Source of the DNA: Phragmites australis
Lineage: Eukaryota; Streptophyta; Magnoliopsida; Poales; Poaceae
Assembly (NCBI RefSeq): GCF_958298935.1
Contig: NC_084923.1
Coordinates: 312,501-376,500 of the forward strand
Length of the DNA: 64,000 bases
Reading direction: 5' to 3'
The notes under the pieces are model-generated. The model was not told the origin of the DNA and ran no database searches. It saw nothing but the letters and a program-made list of their open reading frames with translations. Shown piece after piece: positions 47,351-58,905 of this stretch. The position numbers and the translations under genes were made by a program. Numbering within the stretch: position 1 is the stretch's first letter; each line of letters opens with the position of its first letter.

Positions 47351-48450
47351 GGTATAAGGTACCGCTTGCTCATTATGAATTGGCCGACTGCAAAATGCTC
47401 ATTAGCTGTTGATTTGAGTACCATTTCAGTGATTGGTACTGATTTGTAGCTGTTTGAATTGGACGGCCATCTCAACTAATTAATCCTCCTAATTAAGTGT
47501 AATGCATACAGCATACCATGTCTATATATAGGCGCTTCGTGTCTTCTTGTCATATGGATGCTTAAGTGCCTAGTTATCAAGTGAAACATTCTACATTCCT
47601 CTCTTCCTCCAACCAGGCCGGGCACCTGCAAAGCATGCATCATGTGTCCGCTACATCAGGTGAGCCAGCCTCGCTTTAATCATAGGGACAAAAAAACAAG
47701 GCGAGTGCTGAGTAGCGTGATTATAGCAAAAGAGCAAAGCACAGCCTAGGACCATGAACCTACCTATACCATCTTGCTGCATATATCGGAGGGCATACAT
47801 ATGTAGGTTCTCACATTATTCTCTCTAGCTAGTTAGGTGATGAACAAGCAATCTGATGGAACGGTTAACAAGTTTTTTTACCTAACAACCTGGCTAGCTT
47901 AGCTAGGTGGAGATATTTGGCTAGCTTTGTGATGAGTGGTAGTAACTGGTAGAGATATTGCAGGACGTTCCCATATAAGGTATGGTTTAAGAAAAGGGAA
48001 AACAAACAGGTTAAGAAACGACTAAGACGCAGACCCTTCTCGTCCACTTGCTCCACAGGCTCCAAACACTCCTGTGAGTTAGTTTATAACCTTGTAATCA
48101 CCATTATTACCATTCTTACAACCATAGAGTGTTGTGCTAACTATCTACTTTGTGCAGTATCCATCAGAGGGATCGAATACACCTGGAGCTGGAGGTTCGC
48201 ACTTTGGTACTCCACCTCACTTTGGTTTATTCTCCTCACTTTGAAAACTTACTTTTGTAACCCTATATCCATACTTACCATTTCTGTTTACTTTCAAATG
48301 CATACTTCTTAATTAGTGTTTTTGCTCCTTAATTGATGCAGGTTAAGGTGGTAATCAAGTGTTGAGTCCGTTACGGCCTGCTACATTTTCTTTTTGTTTG
48401 GATTATGTTTTGCTATCTTGTCACGACAATTTGTCATGTTTGTGTCACTT

Positions 48451-48614
48451 GCGACGGTTTATGTGATGTTTGTGTAATATGCGATGTTTATGCGACGCTT
48501 TATGTGATGTTTGTGTAATATGCGATGTTTATGCGACGCTTTATGTGATGTTTGCGTAATATGCGATGTTTATGCGACGCTTTATGTGATGTTTGCGTAA
48601 TATGCGATGTTTAT
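48451..48614. repeat. 41-bp minisatellite, four copies
   Basis: Units start at 48451, 48492, 48533 and 48574. Each contains GCGACGCTTTATGTGATGTT and ATATGCGATGTTTAT with very few changes. Confidence 0.92.
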
Positions 48615-49394
48615 GTGAAGGTGGTAATCTGTGAAATATATGTATATTGTTTTGAATTGCAGTGACAGTTTTGAATCTGGTATGGATCAATTGTCGACCT
48701 GCTAAATAACAGTTTGCCGAGTGTTACACTCGGCAAACAAGGCTATGCCGAGTGTTACACTCGGCAAAACGGACACGTGTCACAAGGCTGTTCAATCTGG
48801 CATTTTGGATGCCACTTTGCCGAGTGTCCACGGGATACACTCAGTAATGCGTGGCACGTGTCGTCAAACTGTGCTATTTGGGTGCTATTCTGTGCTCACT
48901 TTGCCGAGTGTATACACGAACACTCGGCAAAGTGTCCTCGTGTTTGCCGAGTGTATCCCTGAGACACTCGGCAAAGTGTCCTCGTGTTTGCCGAGTGTAT
49001 CCCTGAGACACTCGGCAAAGAGGCCGTTAACGCATTGGCACCGTTAGGTCACTTTTTTTTTGCCGAGTGTCGTATTTGGCTCTCGGCAAATATGTTTGCC
49101 GAGTGCACGATATAAAACACTCGGCAAACAGTAGTTTGCCGGCACTGTGTATGCCGACAGTGATATGCCGAGTGTTACACTCGGCAAACATGTTGCCGAG
49201 TGTTTTAAGGCCTTCGCCGTGTGCCCTAGGCACACGGCAAAGTCTCGAAATCCGGTAGTGACTAGCTTCGATCCTCTAAAATGCCCAAAAAAAATCGCTT
49301 GGTTATTAATAAGCCCCGCAGAAAAGGTAATGGAAAATAGATTGAAACGTGTAATTACTATAAGGTATCATTTTCTACCAAAAAAACACAGATA

Positions 49395-49880
49395 AGACAT
49401 CACATGCTTGAAGAAATGTGTTAGAAGGAGGATGAAACAGCTGAACATCTGCTCTGGGATTGCGTTATTCTCCATGTACAGATATACTCTCTCGGACCGG
49501 CCGGGCCGTAATAGCATAGGATGTTCCCTTCGGGTGATGGCGAATCAATAGTAGATTGGAAATTCAGAAACATCTAAGAGGGGCCGTGGACTCGATCACA
49601 ATCCTAGCTAGCTAGTCATTTGGGGCCGGGGCTTATTTGGGAATAAAGAAACAATCGTTAATTTGTTGAAGAACGCATACAGTACAGGAACGAGCACAAG
49701 CTGTTTCTGGCCATTGAGGAGAGATTTAAGCTGTGTGGAGACCTTTATCGTCCACTCCAGTATTTTCTGTCCTGTTTTCTGCTGCAGATTGTAACTTTTA
49801 TCGTATATTAACTGAATCTTTGAAATCTGTAACAACTTGTAACACCTTATTCTTTGGTTGGAGTGGTTTTCAGCGTAAAA
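49395..49880 (+). pseudogene. 3' end of a LINE retrotransposon (zf-RVT and tail)
   Basis: A frame near 49425-49475 reads EEDETAEHLLWDCVIL, the zinc-binding end of plant LINE reverse transcriptase (E-E-T--HL---C). Further on, LIWE-RNNR-FVEERI and AIEERFKLCGD (about 49630-49740) match the usual W-ERN-R-F and I--E--LW tail with stops, followed by GTAAC-rich 3' untranslated sequence. The 5' part is absent, as expected for 5'-truncated LINE insertion. It begins beside the CACTA-1 right edge. Confidence 0.6.
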
Positions 49881-50328
49881 TACTGTGTAACGGAACTGCA
49901 TTATTTCTGCGTTCTTCATCCTCTTGCCATCCCAAACAACCTATATATGTGGACACACATGTTGACACTTGGGCAACATACAGATTCTGATCGATCAATT
50001 GTCTCATTAATCTAGCTAGGTGATAAGAAGTATGTACAGTATCTTACTTGGAGAAACTAAGCAGGTTTTGATGTGCCCACGCGTGGGTATATTGACGATA
50101 CACGCATCATGTTAGGCGATGAATGGTTCATGTCATTGGGCAAACTAGCTAGAGTCGTCAACAGTCAAAATATAATGCTAGTGATAACCGGAATGTATAT
50201 ACTACGTACGTACGTGAGCGTTAGATGATTATAACAAAAGCATCATCTAAATATATAAGAAGAAAGATTCAAACCCTCATCAATTGACAGATTCTACCGG
50301 TTACATTTCACCAAATAAATAGTATCAC
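49881..50328. other. intergenic, no feature seen
   Basis: No recognisable element. Confidence 0.35.
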
Positions 50329-51145
50329 TACTACAGAAAAGGTTATTATTACCGGTTCAAATTAACATTGCTGTTGATTTTTAAACCGACAGTGAATAAG
50401 CGACAGTGATAAATGATAATCCATGATTATCATGGTCGATTCTGGAATCGGCAGTGATTATACATATGACTGTCGGTTTATCGAATGGGCAGTGATACAA
50501 TTTATCATTGCCGGTTCTGATCTTATCCCACTCGATTTGTATACTTATCACTATCAATTCTAGCTACGAACCGGCAGTGATCCTCAATCCAAGATAAAAA
50601 AAAAATAAACATCAATAGTGATACATAAACGAGATTAGTATTACTAATTACCCTATTAATAGAGTTCATATTATACTAATTACACCAAAAACTGCTGTCA
50701 TGCATACGACAATGCACAAAACCATGAACCATGTGAAAAACCCTAGCGTGTGCGTGGACTACCCACGAGCGAGATGATACTTGACCCACGAACAATCGTC
50801 GTCACTGTCCTTGTCATCGTCGTCATCACTGTCATGGCCGTTGTCGTCATCGTCGTCGCCATTGCCCAAGTCCTCCTCCTCCAAGCTCGTCCGGGCCTTC
50901 TTGGCCTTCGGCTCATTGATGAAGAGACCCCACACCTCGTCATCTGACGAAGGGGATCCCGGTGAAATGCCAAAGTCCAAGGAGGTCAGGGGAGAGCCTC
51001 GTTCGACAACCTGCCTAGCGAGGCTTCCTCCTCCCCAAATGAGGTCACGGTTGTGGGAGGTGTCCTCAGGGAAGGCAATGGAGGCAGCGGTGGGAGTGGC
51101 AGCGGATCCATAGATCGCACGGAGGTGGAGGCGTCGGCGGTGGGC

Positions 51146-51217
<72 letters not shown>

Positions 51218-51540
51218 AACGATAAAGTCACTGGGAAGACGAGAAGCTAGGCAGATGAAGCCAGGTAGTCGCACGCGTGAAGGCATACGGATTTTTTTAG
51301 TATCACTACGGGTTCGTAAACACAACGCAGTGACAACTATTATCCCTGTCAGTTATAAAAAGCACATCTTTTGATGAGTTAATATCACTGCCGGTTAATA
51401 ATAAGAATCATCAATGATACATCACTGTCGGTTTGTGTTACTAACCGACAGAGTTAATCACTATTATTATTAGTTTTTATTGGCTCAGTTTTTTATGTGC
51501 AGCTGAAGTTTTCGAACCGGTAATGATATGTTATAAATGA
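50329..51540. mobile_element. CACTA-like element or fragment with unidentified acidic reading frame
   Basis: Begins CACTACTACAGAAAAGG and has GGCAGTGAT/ATCACTGCCGGTT words in both flanks (50340-50590 and 51300-51530). The expected inverted right end was not found. The minus strand at about 51130-50759 reads SPSSDDEVWGLFINEPKAK and then a Glu/Asp-rich run, possibly a captured gene piece. A pure GA tract at 51148-51216 is part of the interior. Confidence 0.5.
51148..51216. repeat. (GA)n microsatellite
   Basis: Uninterrupted GA dinucleotides for about 69 bases; it creates artificial Arg-Glu and Leu-Ser frames. Confidence 0.95.
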
Positions 51541-51824
51541 CCATTATTTTTGAACATGCAATGAAGAGGGTAGGGATGACTATTTTTGTGTTGGTGTACA
51601 AATTACATGCTTATTGTTCAAGCACTGATCGATGTGTTTCTTTTACAGCAGGACGCAAATTGAGAAGAACAAACAATGCAACAAACAATGCATTGTTACA
51701 CGATTCGACGATACACAAGAATCACAAAAAAAGTAACCGCGTCAACAAGGTTTAACTGTTGGAACAAGAAATTGAGAATCGAAGACGAAAATTAAGTGGC
51801 GCGCGTGCATGCATGCATATTAAT

Positions 51825-52238
51825 TTAGGCGCACTGGAAGCCTTCGGGGACGCTCTTGCCGCAGTAGTTGAGGAGCAAGCTGAGCTTGATGGGGATGTCG
51901 AGGTTGATGCCGAGGACGTTGGCCTTGAGCGCGGTGCAGAGGCAAACTGCAGCCTCCAGGTCGGCGAGGCCGTCCAGCAGCGGGCAGCACGAGTCCGTCG
52001 GCACCTTGCCGATCGACACCTTCACCAGGCCCAGCACGTTGGCGCACACACCCAGCTTCAGCGTGTCCTTGGGGCACTTGCCGTAGCTGGACGGCGGCGG
52101 CGGGCACGGCTTGGGCGTCGGCGGCGGCGGCGGAGATGGGTGCGAGCAGCCGCCGCATGCAGCGACGTCGCTGACGAGGAAGGTGCTCGCGACGAGCAGG
52201 AGGATGAGGGACGCGGCCGAGAAGGTCTGCGAGGCCAT
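51825..52238 (-). CDS. hybrid proline-rich protein (HyPRP, DC2.15/14-kDa PRP-like)
   Basis: A 137-residue secreted cell-wall/LTP-like protein. The signal peptide MASQTF...VSDVAA is followed by CGGCSHPS, a short Pro-rich linker (about residues 34-53, [14 protein letters not shown]), and the 8-cysteine domain from [12 protein letters not shown] to GFQCA, with CC, VCLC and NYC in the usual spacing. The start at 52238 is chosen because it opens a good signal peptide and lies about 110 bases below a TATA box; an upstream in-frame ATG at 52400 lies above the TATA box and would destroy the signal peptide. It is a clear paralogue of the gene at 35157 (shared [31 protein letters not shown]-type words) but keeps the ancestral linker type. 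Confidence 0.95.
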   Translation of the reverse strand: MASQTFSAASLILLLVASTFLVSDVAACGGCSHPSPPPPPTPKPCPPPPSSYGKCPKDTLKLGVCANVLGLVKVSIGKVPTDSCCPLLDGLADLEAAVCLCTALKANVLGINLDIPIKLSLLLNYCGKSVPEGFQCA

Positions 52239-52346
52239 TGCGGTGATTACCAACCTGCAGCTAGCTAGCTGTGGGCGCTCGTGTGGTGAGCTGCTGTAGC
52301 TTGCAAGTGGTGAGCGAGGGCTTAGGGCTGAACTAGCCAGGTCTGG

Positions 52347-52354
52347 TTTATATA
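52347..52354 (-). promoter_or_regulatory. TATA box of the HyPRP gene
   Basis: The minus strand reads CCTATATAAACCAG, about 110 bases before the ATG at 52238. Confidence 0.8.
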
Positions 52355-52695
52355 GGCCTAGGTATTTTGTATCTTGGGTGTGAATGGTCCATGCAGGCAT
52401 GTGAAGGGGTCACCTCCTTGTAGCTGGCACACTCAAGTGCGCCATTGGAACCTAGTGAAGGGTGAGACCTGTGGCTCACATGAACTTCGATCCTTGCATG
52501 CATCAAAATATCTAGAATATATGTCCTTCATGTTGTGTTGACCTCTCAAGTCTAGCTAGGTCATGCATGGTTCGCCTCAACAGGGGAGATTTTAAACCTA
52601 ACGGGTGTGTATATATATATATATATTTCTGGAGTATATACTTCCGATTTGATTCGTAGTTGATTATATTATAGTTAAAGTATATATTATTTTCT

Positions 52696-52696
<1 letters not shown>

Positions 52697-52735
<39 letters not shown>
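52697..52735. repeat. (AT)n microsatellite
   Basis: A pure AT tract of about 39 bases. Confidence 0.95.
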
Positions 52736-52738
<3 letters not shown>

Positions 52739-52812
52739 GCTTCTTTATAGCCGAGAGTCTTTAAATATATAGCAGCTGAAGCTGGAATATATGGTGAAAT
52801 GCATGTATGAGG

Positions 52813-52919
52813 CAGGGGCGGACCTCCTTGATTAAGGGTATTCAGTTGAATGCCTAATTTTTTTGACAAATAATTAAGCATATATATATGTGTATTTGAC
52901 AAATCTGGGTTCGCTACTG
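52813..52919. mobile_element. candidate short hAT-type MITE
   Basis: Starts CAGGGGCGGACCTCC and ends TGGGTTCGCTACTG, an imperfect inverted pair typical of small grass hAT derivatives. Flanks GTATGAGG and TTATAAGT agree only partly. Confidence 0.45.
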
Positions 52920-52934
52920 TTATAAGTGATACTA

Positions 52935-53150
52935 TGGAACCGATTCCTCTGACTCAGTTGACAGCATTGTGAACAGTGCTATGAGTCTGGGGAACAGTAA
53001 CATGCAGTAATTTGCTGTTTGCAAAGACTGTTGTGATACTACTGTTCATAAAATATTGTACATAGGGTTACTATTTACATAGTTACTGTTTGCTAAGGTA
53101 AATCACGGATATTGTTCACAGGTCCCAGTAAGTCAGAGGAGCCGATGCCT
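52935..53150. mobile_element. 216-bp hAT-type MITE with 8-bp target duplication
   Basis: Ends TGGAACCGATTCCTCTGACT and AGTCAGAGGAGCCGATGCCT are inverted copies. Flanks are a perfect TGATACTA at 52927-52934 and 53151-53158. The interior holds several CTGTTCA/TGAACAGT pairs. Confidence 0.8.
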
Positions 53151-53159
53151 TGATACTAG

Positions 53160-54270
53160 TAGTATATATAACACGTGGATCAGCTGTCACGTGAAGAGAC
53201 GTAAAAAATTAAAACAGAGTCGAGAGGGGAGTATGCGATATGATGGATGCGAGAGTGGGCCGACGACGGCATGGCACGGCCTGATTATTGTAAGTTCCAC
53301 GCTATCTAGCATTCTAGCTGCATGCGACGGCGACGAGCGACGGGGCTAGCCAGCTCAAGCTTCCTCTGAAAGATGGACATCCCATCCCCGGCCGTGCTGT
53401 GCTGTGCTGTGCATGCCTGCCAAGACAAATTAGCTAAGGAAGGTGCGCAGTGGCAGATTCTTAAGTACGTGCACGGACAATTTTTTGACTCAAGGGGTCT
53501 TCTGTACTCATAGCTAGGCAGCTACAGTACCTAGCAGAGCTCATCGTCGACAGCTCGCATTAGCATACAGTACGATCGAGTTGGCCGGCCCTTGCTTGTA
53601 CGCCATTGGTCCACCGACATTGTATCGTACTCGCCGCTAAACCCCAAGCTGTCAGTAACAACCTTCCCGTCAGTGCCACATCACCTCGCAATTCTCAGCA
53701 CAAACGCCAATACTGCTCAACATCACTTTGGTTCAAACAAAGACATACAGCTAGCTGCAATGGAAATAAATATTCAGCTTACAAGAAGCACAGAGTGTCT
53801 ACAGAAATGAAAGCACAAGACGTCCCTTCACCTGCCTGCAACGCAGCTGCTCACAGGCATGTGTTGTGGATTATTCTTGAAAACGGTACACCTCGCAAGT
53901 TTCAGTAAACACAAGACGTTTAACTGTAAGATGATAATCACAACAACAAAGGAAAAGATGCAAGGCAAAAATAGCACCCAGTGATTCCGGTAATGGCAGG
54001 CATGGTAGCTAAATTTACCATGACAACTCCAACAGATGAAATGGTCCTTCTATGGCCTATCGCCAAGTTCCACTTCCACCCTCGGATTGTCGTATGGATA
54101 GACTCAAGAACCAATATGACAATATTGGTCAGTTTGCAAACAACAGATAGCTATCAAAAGCTTCTGGCAGGTTGTTTGCACATAGAGATTTAATGACATG
54201 CAGGTAAAATCAGATAACTTCTTACACATAACAAGCTGGCATGCCAGCACAAAATGCCAAAAAAAATCCG
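53160..54270. other. intergenic, no gene identified
   Basis: Base composition is partly gene-like (53590-53900), but no frame has family features. Confidence 0.4.
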
Positions 54271-54450
54271 AAATATTGAAAAAGACTACGATTTTACAGG
54301 TTTGCAATCTACACTCAAGATCATGTTACTTGAATACATACATGGGCACAGATTGTACTCGTAACGGCCAAATCATATGGATCACAGTCCCATGTGACCC
54401 AGCAAATGGATGAAGGGGACGTGTTAAACACAAGTTCACTTGCAGTACAG

Positions 54451-57326
54451 CACTACCGGAGACGGCGTCTTTGCCGAGTGTCCCATACTTTGCCGAGTGC
54501 TTTTTATCGGACACTCGGCAAAGAGGATCTTTGCCGAGTTCCAGAGGTAAAGCACTCGGCAAACATCTGGCACTCGGCAAAGACCCTCTTTGCCGAGTGC
54601 CAGAAATAGGACACTCGTCAAAGGAGTATCTTTGCCGAGTGCCAGAGAGCAAGCGCTCGGCAAACATCTGGCTCTCGGCAAAGAGGGTCTTTGCCGAGTG
54701 TAATTTTTTAACACTCGGCAAACCCTAATTTTTCCCCCTTTTGGCCTCCAAATTTTTTCTACAGTCCTCATACAGTACCTGGTACTCCATGTTCCAATGT
54801 GGCACATTTCTCGGATTTTTTCTATATTTCTTTAATTCATTTCAATTAATTGAATTTTCTTGGATAATTCAAATTATAACTGCTAGTCATTCGAATAATG
54901 AAAAAAAATGAATGGAAAATTGATATTCATGTTATTTAGTATAATGTGAGGCCGTATCCAGGAACAGACAACCAATTTCGAATATCAAGGTCACGAAACA
55001 TGACCACGAACTTGCGATCGAGTTGTTTTTAAATTGTATAAAAAGCAAACAAAGTCCGAAAATCTTGAAACTTGTCAAGATATCATGATATCATATGTGG
55101 AGGCTGTCATAAAAATTTGAGAAGATTTTAAGCAAGTTATCACGTACGATGCTTGCAAACCGAAGAATCTTTGCCGAGTGCCAGATGTCTGGCACTCGGT
55201 AAAGAGGGACTTTGCCGAGTGCCGGAAGTCTGGAAATAATGAATGGATACATCGTGTTTGTATGCAGGATTTCTTTAGATGCCAGGACGGACATGAGGCC
55301 AGGGCGGATGCGGTGGCTACCAAATGCTGCAAAAAACTCGTCGTGGACATGCATTACGAGGCGCGCATCCATGCCGTCGTAACTTACCACGGGACCGTCG
55401 TTGGAACGAAGGTCACCAAAAGGGACGCAAGAACCATGACGCTGACCCGGGACCAGTACCTGCAGGTAAATACAGAACATTAATACTGATTCCTTTTGAG
55501 ATTAAGTAGGCTTAATTTCATCTTCTGATATGTCATGTACTTGATGGCCTGTAGATGATTCCTTATTAGTGCGCCGCGCATCCCCAGTGCTGGGAACAGA
55601 TGGTGGACAAGTGGTGCACACGCGAGTGGGAGGAGACGCACAACTTGTGCCGGGAGCGGCGTTTGATGATGCCAGGTGTAGCACACCATCAAGGCAGCCG
55701 CAACCTCAGCGGATACGCAGAAACATGGGTACGCGAATTCATTTATTTATTCTAACGCTCAATTCTGCATGATTTCTAATCATCTTGCTGTTTTTCTCGC
55801 AGTCGGCGTCACATGGTGGCCAGCCTTGCTCCATCTTCAAGGCATTTGCTATGGCCCACAAGGGCAAGGCGACGTCCGACGTCGACTACAACCCGGAGGA
55901 CGGGCCCGAGGCGTACAGCAATGCGACCGTCCACAACCGCCTTAGTGAGTACACATCGATGGCAAGGGAGGTCCATGGGCCAGAGTACGATCCGAGCACC
56001 GAGGACCTTGATGGAGAAGTCGTCATGAGGGTGGGAGGAGGCAAGAAGCATGGGCGATATTGGATTGGCGACGGCGCAATCGACTCGGCCGCTACTCCCA
56101 GTCTCTCCCAGATTCGAGCAAGCAGCACGAGCACGAGCCCGGCCATACGACCTCGGAAGGACACTTCACACCACCGGGTGGAGGCACTCGAGGTTATTTC
56201 TGGTTTATTCGTCGTTCATTGGTTTTTTCATACCTTTCCTTTGCATTATTGTAACATTAGGGTGAATATATTGTAGGCCCAGCTGGAACAAGAGAGGAGG
56301 ATACGGGAGCAAATGCAGGCGACGATGGAGGCCGAGCAGCGGAGGATGGTGGAGATTCTTCAGTACATTGGCGCCGCTACGGGTGTGACTCCGCCACCTT
56401 CGCTATTCGCTCCACCTGCACCTCCACCTCCTCACTATTCTACTCCTGTGAGTATAAATGTTTTAGTTTGTATGTTCATGCTTACGGTCAAACCTAGTGG
56501 AGTATGAAAATTTTATTCATGTATGGTATATATTTATCTTGTCTCACACATGCAATCTCTTCTCCTTTGTGCAGAATCAATCGGCGGCATCGAACGATCC
56601 TCATGCTTCAGCGAATCATTCACCAAATCAGTTTCATTGACCATCTTGGTGATGATACTTGTAGTTGTTAATGGTACTTCTATTTGCAATTATGGTTGTA
56701 GATGATGGAGCACTTGGATTACTTGTGAACTTATTTGTTATATATTGTGAGACATGTGATGTTTGTGATATATATGTGGTGTTGGTGATATGTATGTGCT
56801 GTTGATGATATATATGTGATGTTGGTGATGTTTGTTATATATATATATATCTGTTTGTTTGGATGGGATGTCAAAAACAAATAAAAAAGGCTGTTTTCAG
56901 TCACTTTGCCGAGTGCAATGGCCATGACACTCGGCAAAGAGGCCTCCGCTTTGCCGAGAGCCACGGTCAGGCACTCGGCAAAGAGGCCTCCTCTTTGCCG
57001 AGAGCCACGGTAAGGCACTCGGCAAAGATGGCCTGTTTGCCGAGTGTCCTCCAGGTGGCACTCGGCAAAGCGGAGGCCTCTTTGCCGAGTGTTTGATTCA
57101 CTGGCGCTCGGCAAAGCGGAGGCCTTTGCCGAGTGCCTGACCGTGGCTCTCGGCAAAGCCTTTGCCGAGTGCCCGGTAAAGTGCACTCGGCAAAGAGGTC
57201 TTTGCCGACAAATTTTTTACCGAGCGCCCTTTGCCGAGTGTAGCACTCGGCAAAGCCTTTGCCGAGTGTATATCGTCCTTTGCCGAGTGCCTGAGGCACT
57301 CGGCAAAGAAGCTGTCTCCGGTAGTG
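54451..57326 (+). mobile_element. CACTA-2, 2.9-kb En/Spm-type element
   Basis: Starts CACTACCGGAGACGG and ends GCTGTCTCCGGTAGTG. The subterminal regions (54470-54725 and 56905-57310) are filled with CTTTGCCGAGTG and CACTCGGCAAAG in both orientations, like CACTA-1. Flanks CAG and CGA do not match, but the paralogous segment at about 61010 gives an empty site at this place. It carries one spliced gene of the Transposase_24 type and no Tnp2. Confidence 0.9.
55268..56640 (+). pseudogene. Ptta/En/Spm-type accessory protein (Transposase_24-like), five exons
   Basis: Exons fit 55268-55465, 55555-55728, 55803-56192, 56277-56447 and 56575-56640, each a multiple of three and bounded by AG/GT. Exon 1 has DMHYEARIHAVVTYH and LTRDQYLQ. 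Exon 2 has CWEQMVDKWCT and CRERRLMMPGVAHHQGSRNL. Exon 3 has GGQPCSIFKAFAMAHKGKA and an acidic YNPEDGPEAY part. Exon 4 is a coiled coil (LEQERRIREQMQ) then Pro-rich, and exon 5 ends at TGA. This matches the plant Ptta/En/Spm family (PF03004-like), a DNA-binding partner gene of CACTA elements. A TAG at 55567-55569 in exon 2 breaks the frame. Any exon upstream of 55268 was not found. Confidence 0.8.
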
Positions 57327-57382
57327 CGATTGGTTATGAACATGAATGTTCCATAGCATTCTAACACTGCACATGCATCATA

Positions 57383-57643
57383 CTCTCTCCTATCATAAAT
57401 ACATATTATTTTGAATAAAATATAATCTTTAATACTTAGCTTTGATCACTATTTTTATTAAAATATATTTATAAAATCTATTGAATTTATGATATTATAA
57501 AAATATTTTTCAAGATAAATAAATATATATATATATGATTTTTAAATTTTTAAAATTAAATATTTTAAAAGCTATTATTAATCAAAGTTTTAAAAGTTTG
57601 ACTCGACCTTTTCAAAAACAATATATATTCATGACCGTAGGAG
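57383..57643. mobile_element. Stowaway-type (Tc1/mariner) MITE
   Basis: Starts CTCTCTCCTATCATAAATA and its right end inverted reads CTCCTACGGTCATGAATATA, the Stowaway terminal type; TA flanks both sides (57381-57382 and 57644-57645). The paralogous segment near 61060 lacks it. Confidence 0.8.
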
Positions 57644-57740
57644 TATATAATAAGACTCATAAGACAATACTATTTATACAGTTTATTGGAAATGAAAGAT
57701 TTCCTCGAGCCTCAACAGAGTCATGGATTTCAAAGCTACA

Positions 57741-58820
57741 CACTGCTGCAAAAACACCTAATACTACTAGGTCTAAAGTGACTTCACTGCTGATTTTGCT
57801 TCTAACAGTAAATACTCGATAGTGAAAGTCCATTGCTATCATTGTCGGGTTCACAACCGGTAGTGAAGCTGTTCCCGGGTAAAAAAAAAATCTAAGCTCA
57901 AGCCGAAGCCACTCGAGCCTACCGTCACGCCACTCGCCATCATGGAGCTCCCCGCACACATCGACCCGCACGGACCTACTACGCTGCCGCCACCTCTGCC
58001 ACTGCCACCCACGCCACGAAGGGCTCGCGTAGTAGAGGTGTTGCAGTCGCCGCATAGCAGAGGGCCCACGTCGCCACCGCCACTACTGCCCTGCACAAAC
58101 CCACCAGACCACAGCCGCTGCCGCCACTGCCGTGAGGTCGACGAACTTATCGCTCAGGTAGTAGACGTGTTGCCGTCGTCACCACTGCCGCCTCGCATAG
58201 ACCCGTCGTGCCACCCACTACCACCCACTGCGCCGCCACCACCCACTGTCACCCGCATCGCGAGGTCGATGAACTTGTCGCTCGCGTAGTAGAGGTGCCA
58301 CTGCCACTGTCGTCCCGCACAAAACCGTTGCGCCGCCACCACCCGCGCTGCAAGGTCGACGAACTTGCGAACGGAGAAGTCGTGGATGAATTTGCCGACT
58401 GCGTGTAGTGGAGGGCTCACACCGCCACCACCACTGTAGCCCCGCATGGACCCTCCGCATGCAAAAGAGATAAGGGAGGGTGGGAGAGAGAGGCTTGTGA
58501 TGGCGGAAAAAGATAAAGGGAGAAGGTAAAGGAGTGAGAGACTTGTGCTGGAGTCGGACTTGAGGACTGAGTACAGAGCCAAAATTTTATTTAAATTTAA
58601 TTTCGGGTTCGGTCACCTATCAATGTCGATTGGTATTAAAAACCAACGGTGTTAAGTATTAATGTCGGGTTTTTTATAAACCAATAGTAATAATTATTAA
58701 AAACCACAATGATGTACTGATAATACTAGTTTGATATAAATCAATGCAGATTATGTATTAATGTATTAATGATGATTTTAATCAAACCAATAATGATAAG
58801 TCACTATTTATAATAGATTC
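57741..58820. mobile_element. CACTA-like insertion (third element in copy 1)
   Basis: Left end CACTGCTGCAAAAACACC; the right end is not a clean inverse. Boundaries follow from the uninterrupted paralogue at about 61137 (AAAGCTACAGAAAACTAG). Flanks ACA and GCA match at two of three bases. The interior (57930-58450) is CG-rich with about three degenerate units around GAGGTCGACGAACTT and GTAGTAGAGGTG, giving spurious Pro-rich frames. Confidence 0.6.
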
Positions 58821-58905
58821 TGCAGAAAACTAGTACTCCGTGGTACAGTTGAGTTGAGACCACACAGTTCCGGTCCCATTGATGAAACAGAAGCCCACAG
58901 CCACG

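Larger units (their letters stand above)
44505..49260. mobile_element. CACTA-1, non-autonomous En/Spm-type element (4756 bp)
   Basis: It starts CACTACCGGAAACG and ends CGAAATCCGGTAGTG, with a perfect 3-bp target duplication ACT (44502-44504 and 49261-49263). Subterminal regions (44520-44830 and 48710-49235) are dense in TGCCGAGTG and CACTCGGCA words in both orientations, the binding-site style of En/Spm elements. No Tnp2 transposase is seen. The interior has a threefold ~500-bp repeat, a CG-rich Pro/Ala block and a 41-bp minisatellite. Confidence 0.92.
54274..58905. repeat. duplicated host segment, copy 1, split by three transposons
   Basis: Pieces 54274-54450, 57327-57382, 57646-57740 and 58821-58905 together align in order to 60838-61245. 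Shared words: GAAAAAGACTACGATTTT, AAATCATATGGATCACAGT, CCATGTGACCC, AGACAATACTATTT, TCAAAGCTACA and GAAAACTAGTACTCC. The missing parts in copy 2 are exactly CACTA-2, the Stowaway element and the third insertion. Confidence 0.8.

Noticed and set aside
46555..47475. Long Pro/Ala/Arg-rich frames on both strands
   Set aside because: They come from the CG-rich low-complexity block of CACTA-1; frames in several phases are equally open.
50986..51325. Leu-Ser or Arg-Glu repeat proteins
   Set aside because: They are translations of the GA microsatellite.
53592..53908. Short overlapping plus-strand frames
   Set aside because: They lack domain signatures, a start context and splice support.
57930..58450. 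Pro-rich coding gene (about 115 codons)
   Set aside because: CG-rich degenerate tandem repeats within a CACTA-like insertion, with no signal peptide or domain.
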